A stretch of 64,000 nt of DNA, taken from positions 124,001 to 188,000 of the forward strand of contig NZ_NOIN01000001.1 in the NCBI RefSeq assembly GCF_014596565.1, read 5' to 3'. The stretch is from Pseudomonas sp. PSB18 (GTDB lineage Bacteria > Pseudomonadota > Gammaproteobacteria > Pseudomonadales > Pseudomonadaceae). Positions 54,231 to 62,790 of the stretch are shown here, one piece after another; within the stretch, counting starts at the first letter, position 1; the number at the start of each line of letters is the position of its first letter. The position numbers and the translations under genes are program-made. Under the pieces are notes generated by a model, which was given only the letters and a program-made list of their open reading frames with translations, did no database searches and was not told the DNA's origin.

Positions 54231-54249
54231 AACACGAGGCTACATCCCC

Positions 54250-55440
54250 ATGACTGCCCTTAACGGCCTTCGCGTCATTGAAATCGGTACGTTAATCGCC
54301 GCTCCGTTTGCAGCACGCCTACTCGGTGAGTTTGGTGCGGAGGTGATCAAGATCGAGTCGATGGGTCATGGTGACCCCCTACGCAAGTGGCGAAAGATGC
54401 ACGAAGGCACGTCGCTGTGGTGGTACTTGCAATCGCGAAACAAGAAGTCCCTTGCGCTCAATCTGAAAGCCCCTGAGGGCATCGACATCGTCAAGCAATT
54501 GGTCGAAAGCGCCGATGTGCTTATCGAAAACCTTCGCCCTGGGGCGCTGGAAAAGCTGGGATTGGGCTGGGATGTACTGCATGCACTGAACCCCAGGCTC
54601 ACGCTGGTACGCATTTCCGGTTATGGCCAAACGGGCCCCTACCGCGACCGACCGGGCTTCGGTGCCATTGGCGAGGCGATGGGAGGTATTCGCTACACCA
54701 CCGGTACGCCTGGCATCCCACCGGCGCGGGTCGGGGTGAGCCTCGGTGATTCGCTCGCTTCGTTGCATGCGGTGATCGGGGCGCTGATGTCGGTGCTTCG
54801 GGTCAAGACAGGCCAGGGTGACGGGCAGGTTGTGGACGTATCGCTGGTCGAAAGTGTGTTCAACGTCATGGAAAGCCTGGTACCGGAGTACGCCATGATG
54901 GGGCACGTTCGTGAGCGTACGGGCGGCTCCTTGCCGGGCATCGCACCCTCCAATACCTACCCAACAGCCGACAATGCCTACGTGGTGATCGCCGGCAACA
55001 GCGACCCGATCTTCAAGCGCTTGATGACGGCCATCGGTCGGGCTGACCTTGCCGCACGTGACGACCTGGCGCAGAACGACGGCCGCGCGCTTCAAAGTGA
55101 AATGCTCGATGCGGCGATCGCAGCTTGGACCACGAGCCACCCGATCGAGCACGTGTTGAGGGTTCTTGAACAGGCTGAAGTTCCTGCTGGCCGCATCTAC
55201 TCGGTGGCGGACATCGTTGCCGATCCCCATTATCAAGCTCGCGACATGATTCTCGATGCAACCTTGCCCGACGGTGCCGAGGTGATGATGCCCGGCATTG
55301 TACCGAAGCTCTCACAAACCCCTGGTCAGGTGAACTGGCAAGGTCCTGCACTAGGACAGCACACCGAGGGCGTTCTCGGCGAGCTGGGTTTCAGCGATTC
55401 GCAGATCCAGCGCTTCAAGGCTGAAGGAGTCGTGCAGTGA
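54250..55440 (+). CDS. Family III (CaiB/BaiF) CoA-transferase
   Basis: Transfers CoA from a donor such as succinyl-CoA to a carboxylic acid. The 396 residues show the family III pattern: LNGLRVIEIGTLIAAPFAARLLGEFGAEVIKIE at the N-terminus, RNKKSLALNLK, and the probable catalytic Asp167 in SLGDSLASLHA. The start MTALNGL has GAGG upstream; the open frame runs 22 codons further but covers the LysR-box region. The stop overlaps the GTG of the lyase gene, so the two enzymes work in sequence. The acid substrate is probably a 3-hydroxy-3-methyl diacid (inference). Confidence 0.9.
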   Translation: MTALNGLRVIEIGTLIAAPFAARLLGEFGAEVIKIESMGHGDPLRKWRKMHEGTSLWWYLQSRNKKSLALNLKAPEGIDIVKQLVESADVLIENLRPGALEKLGLGWDVLHALNPRLTLVRISGYGQTGPYRDRPGFGAIGEAMGGIRYTTGTPGIPPARVGVSLGDSLASLHAVIGALMSVLRVKTGQGDGQVVDVSLVESVFNVMESLVPEYAMMGHVRERTGGSLPGIAPSNTYPTADNAYVVIAGNSDPIFKRLMTAIGRADLAARDDLAQNDGRALQSEMLDAAIAAWTTSHPIEHVLRVLEQAEVPAGRIYSVADIVADPHYQARDMILDATLPDGAEVMMPGIVPKLSQTPGQVNWQGPALGQHTEGVLGELGFSDSQIQRFKAEGVVQ

Positions 55441-56375
55441 TCACTGACTATTCACAGCGTCTAGTCGTGCAGGAAGTGTCCCCTCGCGATGGCCTGCAGA
55501 TCGAGCCGGTGTGGGTCGAGACGGTGGACAAGATTGCCTTGATTGACGCGTTGTCGCTGGCCGGCTTCTCGCGTATCGAAGCGGGTTCGTTCGTGTCGCC
55601 CAAGGCAATTCCCGCCCTGCGAGACGGCGAAGCGGTCTTTTCCGGCATCCAGCGGCAGCCGGGAGTCATCTATACCGCTCTGGTGCCGAATCTCAAGGGT
55701 GCCCAGCGGGCAATCCAGGCGGGGGCTGATGAGATCAACATGGTGATGTCCGCCAGTCAGACACATAACCGAGCGAACATGCGCATGAGCTGTGAGCAGT
55801 CGCTTGCCGCATTCGTCGACATTGTGCAATCGGCCCAAGAAACTTCCCTCCTGCTTAACGCGACCGTCGCCACCGCTTTTGGCTGCCCGTTCGAGGGGGT
55901 CATCGACGAAGACCGGGTCTTGGACATCGTCGAGACGTACATGGACCTTGGCGTTACCGGCATCACCCTCGCGGATACCACGGGCATGGCCAATCCTCGC
56001 CAGGTCCATCGGATTGTCCGGCGCGTGCTCACTCGGGTTGCTCCATCTGCGCTGACCCTGCACTTCCACAACACCCGCGGCCTGGGGCTTTGCAATGTCC
56101 TGGCGGCTTATGAGGCCGGTGCCCGCCGTTTCGATGCCTCGCTGAGTGGTCTGGGCGGCTGTCCCTTTGCCCCCGGAGCATCCGGCAACATTTGCACCGA
56201 AGACCTGGTGAACCTGTGTCATGAGATGGGTATCGAGACGGGCATCGATTTGCCCCTCCTGCTGGACCAGTCACGCAAGCTTCCCGCACTACTCGGGCAT
56301 GAGTTGCCTGGCCAACTGGTCAAGGCCGGTCGCAATTGCGATCTCCATCCGACGCCTGCCGGATTGACCCTCTGA
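55437..56375 (+). CDS. HMG-CoA lyase-like enzyme
   Basis: Aldolase-type TIM-barrel lyase of the HMGL family that cleaves a 3-hydroxy-3-methylacyl-CoA. The 312 residues have the N-terminal catalytic motif SPRDGLQ, the metal-binding FHNTRG region and the signature GLGGCPFAPGASGN with the active-site Cys (about 238-251). GTG start in a GTGA overlap with the CoA-transferase stop. Known family products are acetoacetate plus acetyl-CoA from HMG-CoA, or acetyl-CoA plus pyruvate from citramalyl-CoA-like substrates. Confidence 0.9.
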   Translation: MITDYSQRLVVQEVSPRDGLQIEPVWVETVDKIALIDALSLAGFSRIEAGSFVSPKAIPALRDGEAVFSGIQRQPGVIYTALVPNLKGAQRAIQAGADEINMVMSASQTHNRANMRMSCEQSLAAFVDIVQSAQETSLLLNATVATAFGCPFEGVIDEDRVLDIVETYMDLGVTGITLADTTGMANPRQVHRIVRRVLTRVAPSALTLHFHNTRGLGLCNVLAAYEAGARRFDASLSGLGGCPFAPGASGNICTEDLVNLCHEMGIETGIDLPLLLDQSRKLPALLGHELPGQLVKAGRNCDLHPTPAGLTL

Positions 56376-56477
56376 AGATTCGCCAGCGCAAGCGATGGAC
56401 TTGCGCGAAGTTCCTGGTCGTTGTCCAGACTACAAAAACAATCGGGCTCCAAAACGGAAGCCTATCTGGAGATTGAA

Positions 56478-57809
56478 ATGAGTGTATCCGCAACCTCTGC
56501 CGGCAGCCTCGGCGACGATGTCAATGCTGAAAAATCGGTCGTGCGCAAAGTCGCCTGGCGGATCATGCCCCTGATCATGATCTGCTACCTGTTCGCTTTT
56601 TTTGATCGTATCAACATCAGCTTCGCCAAGTTTCAACTGCAGGCCGACCTGTCCTTGAGCGACACGGCTTACGGTTTGGGCGCCGGGCTGTTTGTGGTGG
56701 GTTACGTGCTGTTCGAAGTGCCAAGCAACATGATGCTCTATAAGGTCGGTGCACGACGCTGGATCGCACGGATCATGATGTCCTGGGGCGTCGCCACTGC
56801 CTTGATGGTCTTCGTTACGTCCGAATGGCAGTTCTATGTCTTGCGATTCGTGATTGGCGCCATGGAAGCAGGATTCGCACCTGGCGTGCTTTACTACCTT
56901 ACTCTGTGGTTCCCCCAGAGCTACCGTGGGCGCATCACCTCCACACTCTTCCTGGCCTCTGCCTTCGCGGGCCTGATCGGTGCTCCAGTGTCCGGTCTGG
57001 TGCTCGGACATATGGATGGTGTCCTCGCCTTACGTGGCTGGCATTGGCTGTTCCTGCTGGGAGGCGTTCCCTGTGTCCTATTGGGCTTGATCGTGCTGCG
57101 GACGCTCAAGGACCGTGTGCAGGATGCGGCGTGGCTGACGACTGAAGAAAAGGCGCTGCTGGCCCGGCATATTTCCAGCCACGAAGCCAACAAGCATGGC
57201 TCGCTGTTGGCGGCGATCAAGCTTCCCGGCTTCCTCATGCTCGGCATGATCTACTTTTTGATCCAGGTGGCTTCCTATGGACTGAACTTCTGGGCGCCTC
57301 AACTGATTCGCAGTGCCGGCACCCAAAGTCCTGTCATCATTGGTTTGTTGACCGCTGTGCCCTACATCTGCGGTGCGATCAGCATGGTGGTCATCGGTCG
57401 ACTTTCTGATGCCAGTGGGGAGCGACGCAAGTTCGTGTGCGGCTTGGTCGTGCTGGGTGCGGTCGGCTTCTTCAGCGCCGGCATCTTCGCACAACACACG
57501 ATCTTTTTGATCGGCGCCCTGGCGCTGCTGGGCGCAGGCATTATCGCTTCGATCCCGGCCTTTTGGGCGTTGCCGCCCAAATTGCTGGCGGGGGCCGGGG
57601 CCGGGGCCGCAGGTGGGATCGCCCTGATCAATACCATGGGTCAGTTCGGTGGCATTGTCAGCCCAGTCATGGTGGGTCACATCAAGGATTTAACCGGTAG
57701 CACCACCCCAGCACTCTATGTGATTGGCTGCACCAGTCTACTGGCAGCAGCCCTGCTGTATTGGGCTTTACCGGAACGCCTAAGAACCAAGGATCAAACT
57801 CGGCAGTGA
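56478..57809 (+). CDS. MFS transporter, anion:cation symporter family
   Basis: Inner-membrane importer of 443 residues with about 12 helices, of the ACS/NarK-like MFS group that takes up organic anions. Visible features are FAFFDRINISFAKFQLQADLSLSDTAYGLGAGLFVVGYVLFEVPSN and the second-half motif VVIGRLSDASGERR. The start MSVSATS has GGAG eight bases upstream. It lies about 100 bp after the lyase gene and is the expected uptake step for the same diacid. Confidence 0.9.
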   Translation: MSVSATSAGSLGDDVNAEKSVVRKVAWRIMPLIMICYLFAFFDRINISFAKFQLQADLSLSDTAYGLGAGLFVVGYVLFEVPSNMMLYKVGARRWIARIMMSWGVATALMVFVTSEWQFYVLRFVIGAMEAGFAPGVLYYLTLWFPQSYRGRITSTLFLASAFAGLIGAPVSGLVLGHMDGVLALRGWHWLFLLGGVPCVLLGLIVLRTLKDRVQDAAWLTTEEKALLARHISSHEANKHGSLLAAIKLPGFLMLGMIYFLIQVASYGLNFWAPQLIRSAGTQSPVIIGLLTAVPYICGAISMVVIGRLSDASGERRKFVCGLVVLGAVGFFSAGIFAQHTIFLIGALALLGAGIIASIPAFWALPPKLLAGAGAGAAGGIALINTMGQFGGIVSPVMVGHIKDLTGSTTPALYVIGCTSLLAAALLYWALPERLRTKDQTRQ

Positions 57810-58026
57810 AATACTGTTTGCCAGGGTCGCCCATGTTGTACGCGGCCCTGAAGTCGTGCCACCGTTTCTGCCAGAAAAGCTTGTGCCTTCTTACCGAGCT
57901 GCGTGGTCAAGCCAAAGTTCTGATTGCAGCTCGAACCATTCGCCCCCCCCTCCAGGACACCCTGGATTTGCAACTGCGACTGATCAAAAACGCTCAGAAC
58001 GATGTTTCAGCACGTAAATTACAGGC

Positions 58027-58060
58027 AAAAAAAAGCCACTCATCTGAGTGGCTTTTTTTT
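58027..58060. terminator. Bidirectional terminator next to tRNA-Gly fragment C
   Basis: Identical in stem and flanking A8/T8 tracts to the terminator at 52685-52718. It can serve the MFS gene on the plus strand and also follows the tRNA-Gly fragment on the minus strand. Confidence 0.9.
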
Positions 58061-58066
58061 GAATCC

Positions 58067-58087
58067 TGAAGCGGGAAACGAGACTCG
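58067..58087 (-). repeat. tRNA-Gly 3'-end fragment, copy C (att-like)
   Basis: Same 21-bp tRNA-Gly 3' end as copies A and B, with one change in the acceptor end (TGAAGCGGG for TGGAGCGGG). Orientation and flanking terminator match copy B. It separates the CoA-transferase module from the methyltransferase/TetR block. Confidence 0.8.
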
Positions 58088-58370
58088 CATCTGGCGTCCG
58101 ACTTATTGAAATCTAAAGGGTTTCCTTTCTTGCCGGAGCAGAAAAAGACTCAATCTTGGACTTCTTCCCGAAGGGGTATCAAGGACCAAAAGAAGGGTGG
58201 CTTCGGGACGATGCGATTTGATTCATCCCATAGCCAGTTTCACGGCAGCAACCTCCCAACACCTGAGCACGTACTAGCGAAGTGAAAACTTTCCAGCACC
58301 TGCCAAAAGAGAGACGATTCGCACGTAGCGCAGTTGGACACCACTCCCCCTGCGGGGGCGTCTCCCCCTG

Positions 58371-59243
58371 TTAATCGCTGCTAGCTGTCGGATTGCGAGC
58401 CATGACAATCCACGCCGCGCCGTTGATTATCACCGAGCGCTCACCGGGGCAGTCCGCGAAGGCGGTACGAACCGCTGCCCAGGCGTGGGCCCGGATGTCG
58501 TCGGGCTGATCGGCGAGCACAAGCGATAGCGGGCCGCTCTCGAGTGCTATTTTTACCGCGTCGTCGATTGCCGCGTCCCGCGTCTCACCCTCGCCGAATG
58601 AAATGGAAGCATCGAAGGGCTCAATGGCGATATCGGTAAAGCCGGCCGCCGTTAGGATGCGCGTCACGCGTCCCCGGTCGCCGAACGAGAACGGGCCGGG
58701 CGCTTCGAGACCGGGCGGCGCGGGTAGCGGGACGATGTCCTTGATCGCGCCCATCGGCAGGCGCACCCAATCGTTCTCGCCCACACCGCGCCAGCAGACG
58801 AAAGCGACCCGCCCGCCCGGCCGGAGCGCGTGTCGCATATGGGTGAAGGCCCCTGTCGGATCGTCGAAGAACATGACTCCGAAGCGCGAGAACAAAAGGT
58901 CGAACGCGCCCTCGGGCAAAACGGCATTGCTAGCGTCGGCCACACGGAACAGAGCCGACGTATCCTGTGGCGCAAGCGCACGTGCACGGTCGATCAGCGG
59001 TTCGGAGATGTCCACGCCCAGAACATAGCCGCCCGCGCCTACGCGAGCGGCCAGAGCCAGGCTCGACGCGCCCGCACCGCAACCGACGTCCAAAACGCGT
59101 TCGCCCGTGGCGGGCGCGGCCGCTTCGATCGCAGCCTCGCCGAACACCGCCATCATGGCGTCGAGCCGAGCCTGGTTGGCGACCCAGGACTCCCCGCTTT
59201 GGCCATTCCAGTCGGCGACCTGATGGGCATTTTGCTCTGTCAT
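58371..59243 (-). CDS. Class I SAM-dependent methyltransferase
   Basis: Cytoplasmic methyltransferase of 290 residues: SAM-binding motif I VLDVGCGAGASSLALA, acidic VLGVDIS, motif III region LPEGAFDLLFSRFGVMFFDDP and LRPGGRVAFVCW. The start MTEQNAHQ is supported by GAGGAG six bases upstream; the upstream extension of the open frame is not credible. Substrate unknown. It heads leftward after the ABM and flavoprotein genes, but a gap of about 270 bp precedes it. Confidence 0.88.
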   Translation of the reverse strand: MTEQNAHQVADWNGQSGESWVANQARLDAMMAVFGEAAIEAAAPATGERVLDVGCGAGASSLALAARVGAGGYVLGVDISEPLIDRARALAPQDTSALFRVADASNAVLPEGAFDLLFSRFGVMFFDDPTGAFTHMRHALRPGGRVAFVCWRGVGENDWVRLPMGAIKDIVPLPAPPGLEAPGPFSFGDRGRVTRILTAAGFTDIAIEPFDASISFGEGETRDAAIDDAVKIALESGPLSLVLADQPDDIRAHAWAAVRTAFADCPGERSVIINGAAWIVMARNPTASSD

Positions 59244-59515
59244 GACATCTCCTCGTTTTGATTCGTTCTTAACTAGCAATCCTTTGAACGAGGCAAGGGA
59301 AAGCTGGGCCGATGCCAAGGCGCGCATCGTCTCGACCAAACCCACCTCTACAATAGCGGCGTCCAAACCAGAGGGCGCATCAATCTGAACCGGTCTAAGA
59401 CGCCGCTCCACCAAGCGTAGGCGTCTCCTTGTTAATCCCTGTCAGCTTGCAGGACAGCGTGCCATGACGCCCCCAGGTCGACCGGTCCTTCATATCAAAG
59501 TCGCCATTTCCGGAG

Positions 59516-59893
59516 TCAGGCCGTGCAAAAGCCAGGGACGGCGACCTTCTGGAACAGGTGCGGACTGGCCACGACGGACGAAGGGTATGCTGAAAGTCTC
59601 GCGACGAATTCGGCCTGGGAAAAGCCGGCGCGAACCGCCTCGGTGGACTCCCACACCACATAATTCAGGTAAGTCGGGCTATCGCCGATCGCTCGATGCA
59701 GTTGCATGGAAATGAAGCCTGGTTGGTTCGTTATGATCTCGCCAGCCGCCTTGAAAGCATCCAGGAAGCCCGCTTCGTCAGCGAGATCGACCGTAAATAG
59801 GTTGATGAGCACGACAGGCCCGGCCGAGATACCGAGTTGGCGGTCAAACGGAAATTTCTCGTCTAGGGGTTTGAATGGTTTTGCTGCGGGCAT
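59516..59893 (-). CDS. Antibiotic biosynthesis monooxygenase (ABM)-domain protein
   Basis: Small dimeric alpha+beta-barrel protein of 125 residues with the ABM core (VVLINLFTVDLADEAGFLDAFKAAGEIITNQPGFISMQLHRAIGDSPTYLNYVVWESTEAVRAGF). Such proteins act on quinones, haem or small aromatics, some without cofactors. The start MPAAKPF is supported by CAGGAG. It lies 55 bp after the flavoprotein gene, probably the same transcript and a related redox task. Confidence 0.82.
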   Translation of the reverse strand: MPAAKPFKPLDEKFPFDRQLGISAGPVVLINLFTVDLADEAGFLDAFKAAGEIITNQPGFISMQLHRAIGDSPTYLNYVVWESTEAVRAGFSQAEFVARLSAYPSSVVASPHLFQKVAVPGFCTA

Positions 59894-59948
59894 GGTGGCG
59901 CTCCTGTCTATTGTGAAATTGAACCAGGGTGATCGATGCTGCCTGCTC

Positions 59949-60842
59949 TCAAACCAGCATCGACTGCTGGGCAAAGATACCCGCCATTGCACCTTGCCAT
60001 GATGCCGTCGTGACTGAGGGCAGCCCGGGGGTGGCGAGGTCGCCGGCGGCATAGATGCCGGGCATGCTGGTTTCGCGGCGCTCGTCGACCTTGAGGACGA
60101 TGCCGAGGGGCGTATCGACCGTGGCGAGTCCCAATGAGTCATGCAGGCTTGCGGACGGCTTGGTGGGCGGATGCGCGAACAGAATGTCGACTGCGACATC
60201 GGGGCCAGTATCGAGCTTGACGGTGGCGCTATGGTCCCCGTGACGGGCGATCCCGGTGATCCGACCATCAACGACAGGTATGTTGCGGTGGGCCAGATCG
60301 GCCCGGATATCGGGTGCAATGTCGTGACCATCGGCGAAGACCGTCAACCTGTCGGTCCAATGCTGAAACAGCTTGACCTGAATGTGCGACTGCGGGCGGA
60401 ACCAGACGAGGCCCCAATGCTGGTCGGCGACTTCGAAGCCATCGCAATAGGGGCACGGGATGATGGATGTGCCCCAGCCTTCGGCAAAGCCCGGAACAGC
60501 AGGCATCTGGTCGGCGACGCCATAGCTCAGGATCAAGCGTCGTGCGCCAAGGCTTTCGCCATCGCCAGTGAGGACGGAGAAATTGTCGAGGGTACCGGAG
60601 ATGCTGTCGGCGCGGGCATTGACCAGCTTGATCGCGGGATAACGCGCCAGTTGCTGCCGCGCCTCGGCCAGGATGTCCGATGGAGGCTTGTGATCGTGGC
60701 CAAGCACGCCATGCGAGCGGCCGGCGAAGCGATTGCGTGGCAGGCCGGTATCGAGAACGGTGACCTTGCGGCGGGCACGGCCGAGCTGAAGGGCGGCGGC
60801 GAGGCCGGCAAAGCTGCCGCCGATGATGATGACGTCATTCAT
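59949..60842 (-). CDS. Thioredoxin-reductase-like FAD/NAD(P) oxidoreductase
   Basis: Flavoprotein disulfide reductase/oxidase of 297 residues. It has an N-terminal FAD fold (DVIIIGGSFAGLAAALQLGRA), a redox-active CPYC within IIPCPYCDGFEV, an NAD(P)-domain region without a canonical GxGxxG (LVWFRPQSHIQVK), and the C-terminal FAD motif GIYAAGDLATPGLPSVTTA. The altered NAD(P) site recalls GliT-type thiol oxidases, which use oxygen rather than NADPH (inference). The start MNDVIII has GGAG upstream. Divergent from the TetR gene and preceded by its operators. Confidence 0.87.
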   Translation of the reverse strand: MNDVIIIGGSFAGLAAALQLGRARRKVTVLDTGLPRNRFAGRSHGVLGHDHKPPSDILAEARQQLARYPAIKLVNARADSISGTLDNFSVLTGDGESLGARRLILSYGVADQMPAVPGFAEGWGTSIIPCPYCDGFEVADQHWGLVWFRPQSHIQVKLFQHWTDRLTVFADGHDIAPDIRADLAHRNIPVVDGRITGIARHGDHSATVKLDTGPDVAVDILFAHPPTKPSASLHDSLGLATVDTPLGIVLKVDERRETSMPGIYAAGDLATPGLPSVTTASWQGAMAGIFAQQSMLV

Positions 60843-60908
60843 GGTGAAAGGCTCCGTGTTGTGGATGGAGGGCGTGCGGACTCGTCTAGCGATGGGCTTG
60901 CCGTATAA

Positions 60909-60957
60909 GATACTTTGAAGTACTGTAATCCAAGATTTAGGATACTGTAAAGTACTG
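60909..60957. promoter_or_regulatory. Twin operator sites for the divergent TetR regulator
   Basis: Two near-identical 17-mers, GATACTTTGAAGTACTG (60909-60925) and GATACTGTAAAGTACTG (60941-60957), are spaced 32 bp apart (about three helical turns). Each is a partial palindrome (TACTT...AAGTA). They fill the 124-bp space between the flavoprotein and TetR genes; the second ends nine bases before the TetR ATG. Autorepression and repression of the flavoprotein operon are expected. Confidence 0.7.
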
Positions 60958-60966
60958 GAATTTTTT

Positions 60967-61614
60967 ATGACCGAAAACAGCCAAGGCCGACGCGGCCGGC
61001 CCGCCAACGAGGCGCTTGGCCAAACGATAGTCAACGCCGCGGGCGAACTTTTTGTGGAATTGGGTTTTCAAGCGACGACAATGGACAAGGTCGCCCAGCG
61101 GGCGAAGATATCCAAGCTAAGCATCTATAGGCACTTCGAGAACAAGGAGGCGCTATTCAGTGCGGCCATTGCGGCCCACTGCCATCAATTTGCACCGCAG
61201 GCCCTTATTGAGGGAGTCGGCGGTTCGGCGGCAGATCAGCTCATGGCAGTGGGAACCTCCCTGCTTCGCACGCTGTTAAGCCCGGACGTGCGCAGTGTCG
61301 AAGCCATGATCATGGCCGACAAAACCAATCAAAAGTCGTTAAGCAAGCGCCAATATGAAGCTGGCCCCGCTTATGTCATCGCTCAGATCGAGGCCCTGTT
61401 GCGCCAGTTGCATGCGAAGGCGGTTCTGAACGTGCCCGATCCTCTGGGGTCCGCCCGCTTGTTCGCCGCGCTTTTCAAAGGATCCGATCTATTGACGATC
61501 GCCCGCTTCGATGAGGCGAGAGCAACGGATGACAATGAAGTCGAATCCTATTGCCGGTCGGCCGTTGCCATGTTCATCGCCGCGCACGGCGGCAACGCTC
61601 ATGGGGGTGGATAA
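60967..61614 (+). CDS. TetR/AcrR-family repressor
   Basis: The 215 residues have an N-terminal HTH (about 15-60; IVNAAGELFVELGFQATTMDKVAQRAKISKLSIYRHFENKEALF) and a C-terminal ligand domain of the AefR/TetR_C type. Divergent from the flavoprotein-ABM gene pair, with paired operators between them, so it probably senses a toxic small molecule handled by those enzymes. Ribosome binding site weak (GGAA). Confidence 0.9.
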   Translation: MTENSQGRRGRPANEALGQTIVNAAGELFVELGFQATTMDKVAQRAKISKLSIYRHFENKEALFSAAIAAHCHQFAPQALIEGVGGSAADQLMAVGTSLLRTLLSPDVRSVEAMIMADKTNQKSLSKRQYEAGPAYVIAQIEALLRQLHAKAVLNVPDPLGSARLFAALFKGSDLLTIARFDEARATDDNEVESYCRSAVAMFIAAHGGNAHGGG

Positions 61615-61721
61615 GCATTTGATTTCTACGTGCAGCTTGGCCCGGGCCGTCGTCCAGGCGCTTCGTCATATTGGAAAGACGGACGCGGCCGAGCTTGCAC
61701 AGATCGCCGCAGCGCTGCCTT

Positions 61722-62741
61722 TCAAGGGATGGCCACAGTGCGAAAACCAATGTGATTCGTGCCCATAGTGCGATCCTGAGCATGCCGCGCACTGGGCCGA
61801 TAGCGCTTGCAATAAGCAGGTGAGCACAGGAACGAGCCGCCCTTGATTGTGCCCAACATGGTCGTGCGAGCCTGGGTAGCGAGCGCGTCTTCCAGATCGA
61901 CATCGGGATGCGGCTGCTCCTCAAGCGAGTGGTAAGGCGTCCAGTCGTCGGACACCCACTCCCAGACATTCCCCACCATGTCATAAAGGTGAAAAGCGTT
62001 CTCGGCGAAACAACCCACCGGCGCCGTTGCCACGAAACCGTCACCTGCGGTGTTTTGAAACGGAAATACCCCAGTCCAGGTGTTAGCCATATCTCTGCCG
62101 TTCAGGTGTAACGTCTTGCCCCAGGGGTAGGTCGTGCTGCTGCCGCCTTTGGCCGCATATTCGAACTGCGCCTCGCCGGGTAAGCTCCTGTGCGCCCAGC
62201 GAGCGTAGGCCAGTGCATCCTCGTAGGCGATCTGCACCACCGGATGGTTGTCCATGTTGACGATGGAGCTACCCGGACCTGTGGGGTGTTGCCAATCAGC
62301 CCCTTCCACGTAACGCCACCATTGCATATTCGCGATATCGAGCTGCCGGGGCATCTCGAACACCGTGGACCCAGGGCGATACATCGCGGGCGGCAGGCCG
62401 GGATAGGCCGCCGGATCGAGCCCTCGCTCGGCGAGTGTCTTGTATCCGGTGGCAGTGGTGAAGGCGCGAAATTGGGCATTGGTCACTTCATGCCGATCGA
62501 TCCAAAAGCCATCGACTGTCGCTTCCCGGGCCTTGCCCTCTTCGGGATAGTGCGTATTGGAGCCCATGACGAAACTGCCGCCGGGAACCCAGACCTGCTC
62601 TGTCGCGCCCCCATTGGGTGGGAGGCCGGAGTACTGCTTGCAGGCCGATACGTCGCCCAGAGGGGGGGATGCAGGCTCAGCGTGTACGGCAGTGCATGCC
62701 AGCAGTGCGCTGATCAGTGCCCATGGCGCAAAAACATTCAT
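61722..62741 (-). CDS. Exported formylglycine-generating enzyme-like sulfatase-modifying factor
   Basis: Converts the active-site Cys of type I sulfatases to formylglycine. The 339 residues have a signal peptide (ending VHA), the FGE-sulfatase fold (FVMGSNTHYPEEGKAREATVDGFWIDRHEVTNAQF) and the catalytic pair Cys306/Cys311 in GGSFLCSPAYCKRYRPSAR. It lies about 50 bp after the sulfatase gene on the same strand, so its likely client is that sulfatase. It acts in the periplasm. Confidence 0.9.
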   Translation of the reverse strand: MNVFAPWALISALLACTAVHAEPASPPLGDVSACKQYSGLPPNGGATEQVWVPGGSFVMGSNTHYPEEGKAREATVDGFWIDRHEVTNAQFRAFTTATGYKTLAERGLDPAAYPGLPPAMYRPGSTVFEMPRQLDIANMQWWRYVEGADWQHPTGPGSSIVNMDNHPVVQIAYEDALAYARWAHRSLPGEAQFEYAAKGGSSTTYPWGKTLHLNGRDMANTWTGVFPFQNTAGDGFVATAPVGCFAENAFHLYDMVGNVWEWVSDDWTPYHSLEEQPHPDVDLEDALATQARTTMLGTIKGGSFLCSPAYCKRYRPSARHAQDRTMGTNHIGFRTVAIP

Positions 62742-62790
62742 TGTGATTACTCATCGAGGCAGCCTCCCGGGTCAGCGGGAGGCCTGTGGC

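Larger units (their letters stand above)
57810..58370. other. Intergenic stretch carrying the third island border
   Basis: The 561 bp contain a terminator (58027-58060) and tRNA-Gly fragment copy C (58067-58087), inside a segment of about 190 bp (57979-58165) that is a diverged copy of 52637-52825. No convincing gene is present. Confidence 0.7.

Noticed and set aside
53234..57809. Itaconate degradation operon (ict-ich-ccl)
   Set aside because: There is no hydratase, and the lyase is of the HMG-CoA-lyase type, not the CitE-like type used for citramalyl-CoA in that pathway.
52681..58090. Insertion-sequence ends as an explanation of the 52.7/58.0 kb repeats
   Set aside because: The copies are direct, not inverted, contain a tRNA 3' end plus terminator, and no transposase lies between them.
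61605..61772. 55-codon frame ending in a Cys-rich tail between the TetR and FGE genes
   Set aside because: It overlaps the ends of both genes, has no ribosome binding site and shows no family signal.
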